A stretch of DNA of 64,000 bases, from the NCBI RefSeq assembly GCF_000202835.1, contig NC_015186.1, forward strand, positions 1,612,001-1,676,000, given 5' to 3'. This DNA comes from Acidiphilium multivorum AIU301. GTDB taxonomy: Bacteria; Pseudomonadota; Alphaproteobacteria; Acetobacterales; Acetobacteraceae. Under the pieces are notes generated by a model. That model did no database searches. It worked only from the letters and a program-made list of their open reading frames with translations, and had not been told where the DNA came from. This document shows, piece by piece, positions 62,586-64,000 of this stretch (positions are counted from its first letter, which is position 1; every line of letters begins with the position of its first letter). Both the position numbers and the translations under genes were made by a program.

Positions 62586-63367
62586 TGCAACCCTCGCTCT
62601 TCGTCAGCCATGGCTCGCCGATGCTGGCACTCACCGAAACCCCGGCGAGGATGTTCCTCGCCGGACTTTCCGCCACCCTGCCCAGACCTCGCGCCATTCT
62701 CGTCGTCTCCGCGCATTGGGAGACGGCAGAGCCGATGGTCAATGCGGTGGCCCGCAACGAGACCATCCACGATTTCTTCGGCTTCCCCCGCGCGCTCTAC
62801 GAACTTTCCTATCCCGCGCCGGGCGATGCGGCGCTGGCGCAGCGCATTGCCGGGCTGCTCGGCGAGGCCGGTTTTCCCACCGGGCTCGACCCCGCGCGCG
62901 GCCTCGACCATGGCGCCTGGGTGCCGCTGCTGCTGGCCTGGCCCGCGGCCGACATCCCTGTACTCCAGCTCTCGGTACAGACCCGGCTCGGCCCGCGCCA
63001 CGCCTTCGACATCGGCCGGGCGCTGGCGCCGCTGCGGCGTGACGATGTGCTGATCGTCGGTTCCGGCAGTTTCACTCACGACCTGCGGCGCTTCCGCGGC
63101 CAGCCGGTCGACGCGCCGGAGGCGGAGGATGTGACGGCGTTCAGCGCCTGGATGGACGCGGCCATTGCCGGCAACGACATCGCCGCCCTGCTCGACTATC
63201 GCGCCCGCGCGCCGCATGCGCGCGACGAACACCCGACCGAAGAGCATCTGCTGCCGCTCTTCACCGCGATCGGCGCCGGAGAGGGCAGCGCGGCACGGCG
63301 GCTGCACAACTCGACCGAGCACGCCATCCTGCGGATGGACGCCTACGGGTTCGGCCTGCCGGCCTGA
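62585..63367 (+). CDS. 4,5-DOPA-extradiol-dioxygenase-like (DodA/YgiD) (260 aa)
   Basis: A class III extradiol ring-cleavage dioxygenase of the LigB-like YgiD/DodA family. Metal histidines are visible in the N-terminal FVSHGSP and in HWET, LDHGAWVP and the C-terminal HNSTEHAILRM. It may cleave a catechol such as DOPA; the natural substrate is unknown. It is translationally coupled to doxX, and its last 25 bases overlap the convergent MFS gene. Confidence 0.85.
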   Translation: MQPSLFVSHGSPMLALTETPARMFLAGLSATLPRPRAILVVSAHWETAEPMVNAVARNETIHDFFGFPRALYELSYPAPGDAALAQRIAGLLGEAGFPTGLDPARGLDHGAWVPLLLAWPAADIPVLQLSVQTRLGPRHAFDIGRALAPLRRDDVLIVGSGSFTHDLRRFRGQPVDAPEAEDVTAFSAWMDAAIAGNDIAALLDYRARAPHARDEHPTEEHLLPLFTAIGAGEGSAARRLHNSTEHAILRMDAYGFGLPA

Positions 63368-64000
63368 TACCGCACCGCCCAGCGCAGCGGAATCAGCGAG
63401 GCGAGCAGCAGCAGGCCGGCGACGACGAGGGCGGTGCCCGAGCGCGGCACGTCCGCCGTGCCGTCAGGCCCCAGCGTCGCCGCGTAGATCGTGGTGAACA
63501 GCAACGGGCCGACCAGCGCGGTCAGCCCGTTCAGGCTGGCGAGCAACCCCTGCAGCCGCCCCTGCTCGCGCCCGCCAATCCGGTGCGCCATGATCCCCTG
63601 CACCGCAGGCATCGCCAGCCCCCAGGCCGAGAGAACCGGGACGCCGATCCAGAAAATCCGCGAATCGGGCGCGAGACCGAACAGCACAAACCCCGCGGCG
63701 CCACCGATCAGGCCAAGGATCAGCGTTCTCGGCTCGCCAAGCCGGCGCACCATCGGCCCGACCACAACGCCGCCGACCACGGCAAACCCGACCCCGGCGG
63801 CGGCGAGGGTGGCGCCGATCAGCTGCGGGCGCCAGCCGAACCGCTCCTGCACGTAAAGCACCATGACCGAAGGCACCGCCTGCAGCGCGAGCGTGCCGAG
63901 CGCATAGATCGTCGCCGGCGCGGCCACGCCCGGCCGGCGATAGAAGCGCAGCGCATCCAGCGGGTTGAGGCCCCGCCAGCCGATCCGCCGGCGGCGGCGC
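63343..64000 (-). CDS. MFS transporter, tetracycline-efflux (TCR) type, N-terminus cut by window
   Basis: The frame is open to the right edge, so about half of the protein is missing. The visible part is the C-terminal six helices, with MVLYVQERFGW, GPMVRRLGEPR and GREQGRLQGLLASLNGLTALVGP, which match TetA-type drug:proton antiporters. The large family is not specific to tetracycline; I do not infer resistance. It ends with TAG inside dodA on the other strand. Confidence 0.78.
   Translation of the reverse strand, partial: RRRRRIGWRGLNPLDALRFYRRPGVAAPATIYALGTLALQAVPSVMVLYVQERFGWRPQLIGATLAAAGVGFAVVGGVVVGPMVRRLGEPRTLILGLIGGAAGFVLFGLAPDSRIFWIGVPVLSAWGLAMPAVQGIMAHRIGGREQGRLQGLLASLNGLTALVGPLLFTTIYAATLGPDGTADVPRSGTALVVAGLLLLASLIPLRWAVRYQAGRPNP

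Noticed and set aside
63343-64000. Calling the partial MFS gene a tetracycline-resistance determinant
   Set aside because: Only the C-terminal half is visible and the family includes many exporters of other compounds.
1-64000. CRISPR arrays, prophage, integrase or IS elements
   Set aside because: No regularly spaced repeats and no transposase or integrase frames were found. Base composition is even throughout.

Overview
The window is a GC-rich, gene-dense bacterial chromosome segment. It contains no rRNA, tRNA, CRISPR array, insertion sequence or phage gene that I can see. Gene content points to an alphaproteobacterium, most likely an Acetobacteraceae of the Acidiphilium type. The clues are a type I sulfide:quinone oxidoreductase resembling those of acidophiles, a BigR/SqrR-type regulator, a ~180 kDa NAD-glutamate dehydrogenase, an AarC-like CoA-transferase, hisE followed by a HIT gene, and TTGA-N6-TCAA (FNR-type) boxes. 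The genus is an inference; no 16S or other marker is present.

Layout. (1) 1-1442: small unknown genes, a ribbon-helix-helix protein and a glyoxalase I-like protein. (2) 1239-8555: a divergent sulfide/persulfide block. On the minus strand are sqr, trxC and a YgaP-like membrane protein, separated from trxC by two REP-like palindromes. On the plus strand are a persulfide-sensing ArsR regulator, a rhodanese and an RND pump. (3) 8687-15945: a small XRE regulator followed by a six-gene hydrogenase-4-like (hyf/ehr) membrane complex whose large subunit lacks a nickel-ligand motif. (4) 15973-27346: ferritin-like protein, trmJ-cysS, divergent NRAMP, M20 peptidase, amidase, SHOCT protein, hslVU, PsiE-like protein and MFS transporter. 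(5) 27406-33624: hisB-hisH-GNAT-hisA-hisF-hisE-HIT, then a single frame fusing nagA to murQ. (6) 33669-41017: a catabolic cluster of hydroxyacid-oxoacid transhydrogenase, AHL/gamma-lactone-type lactonase, three SDRs, an acetamidase-family hydrolase and an acyl-CoA ligase. (7) 41034-64000: NAD-GDH, a second-type FtsH, EEP nuclease, cardiolipin-synthase-like PLD, alpha/beta hydrolase, polyprenyl diphosphate synthase, TrmN6-like methyltransferase, host-attachment-like protein, CoA-transferase, dnaN, a fused ABC permease with its ATPase, fumC, LysR-doxX-DOPA dioxygenase, and an MFS gene cut by the window end.

How the parts work together. The sulfide block can oxidise sulfide (SQR), relay sulfane sulfur (rhodanese, thioredoxin) and export something (RND pump) under a regulator whose two cysteines are 66 residues apart, as in BigR/SqrR. 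Its sqr promoter carries an FNR-type box at exact class II spacing. Similar boxes lie upstream of ftsH and the CoA-transferase, which suggests a shared low-oxygen response. The lactonase and transhydrogenase pair looks like a gamma-butyrolactone/4-hydroxybutyrate route. Many convergent genes overlap at their tails or share a hairpin that contains both stop codons, so the genome is compact.
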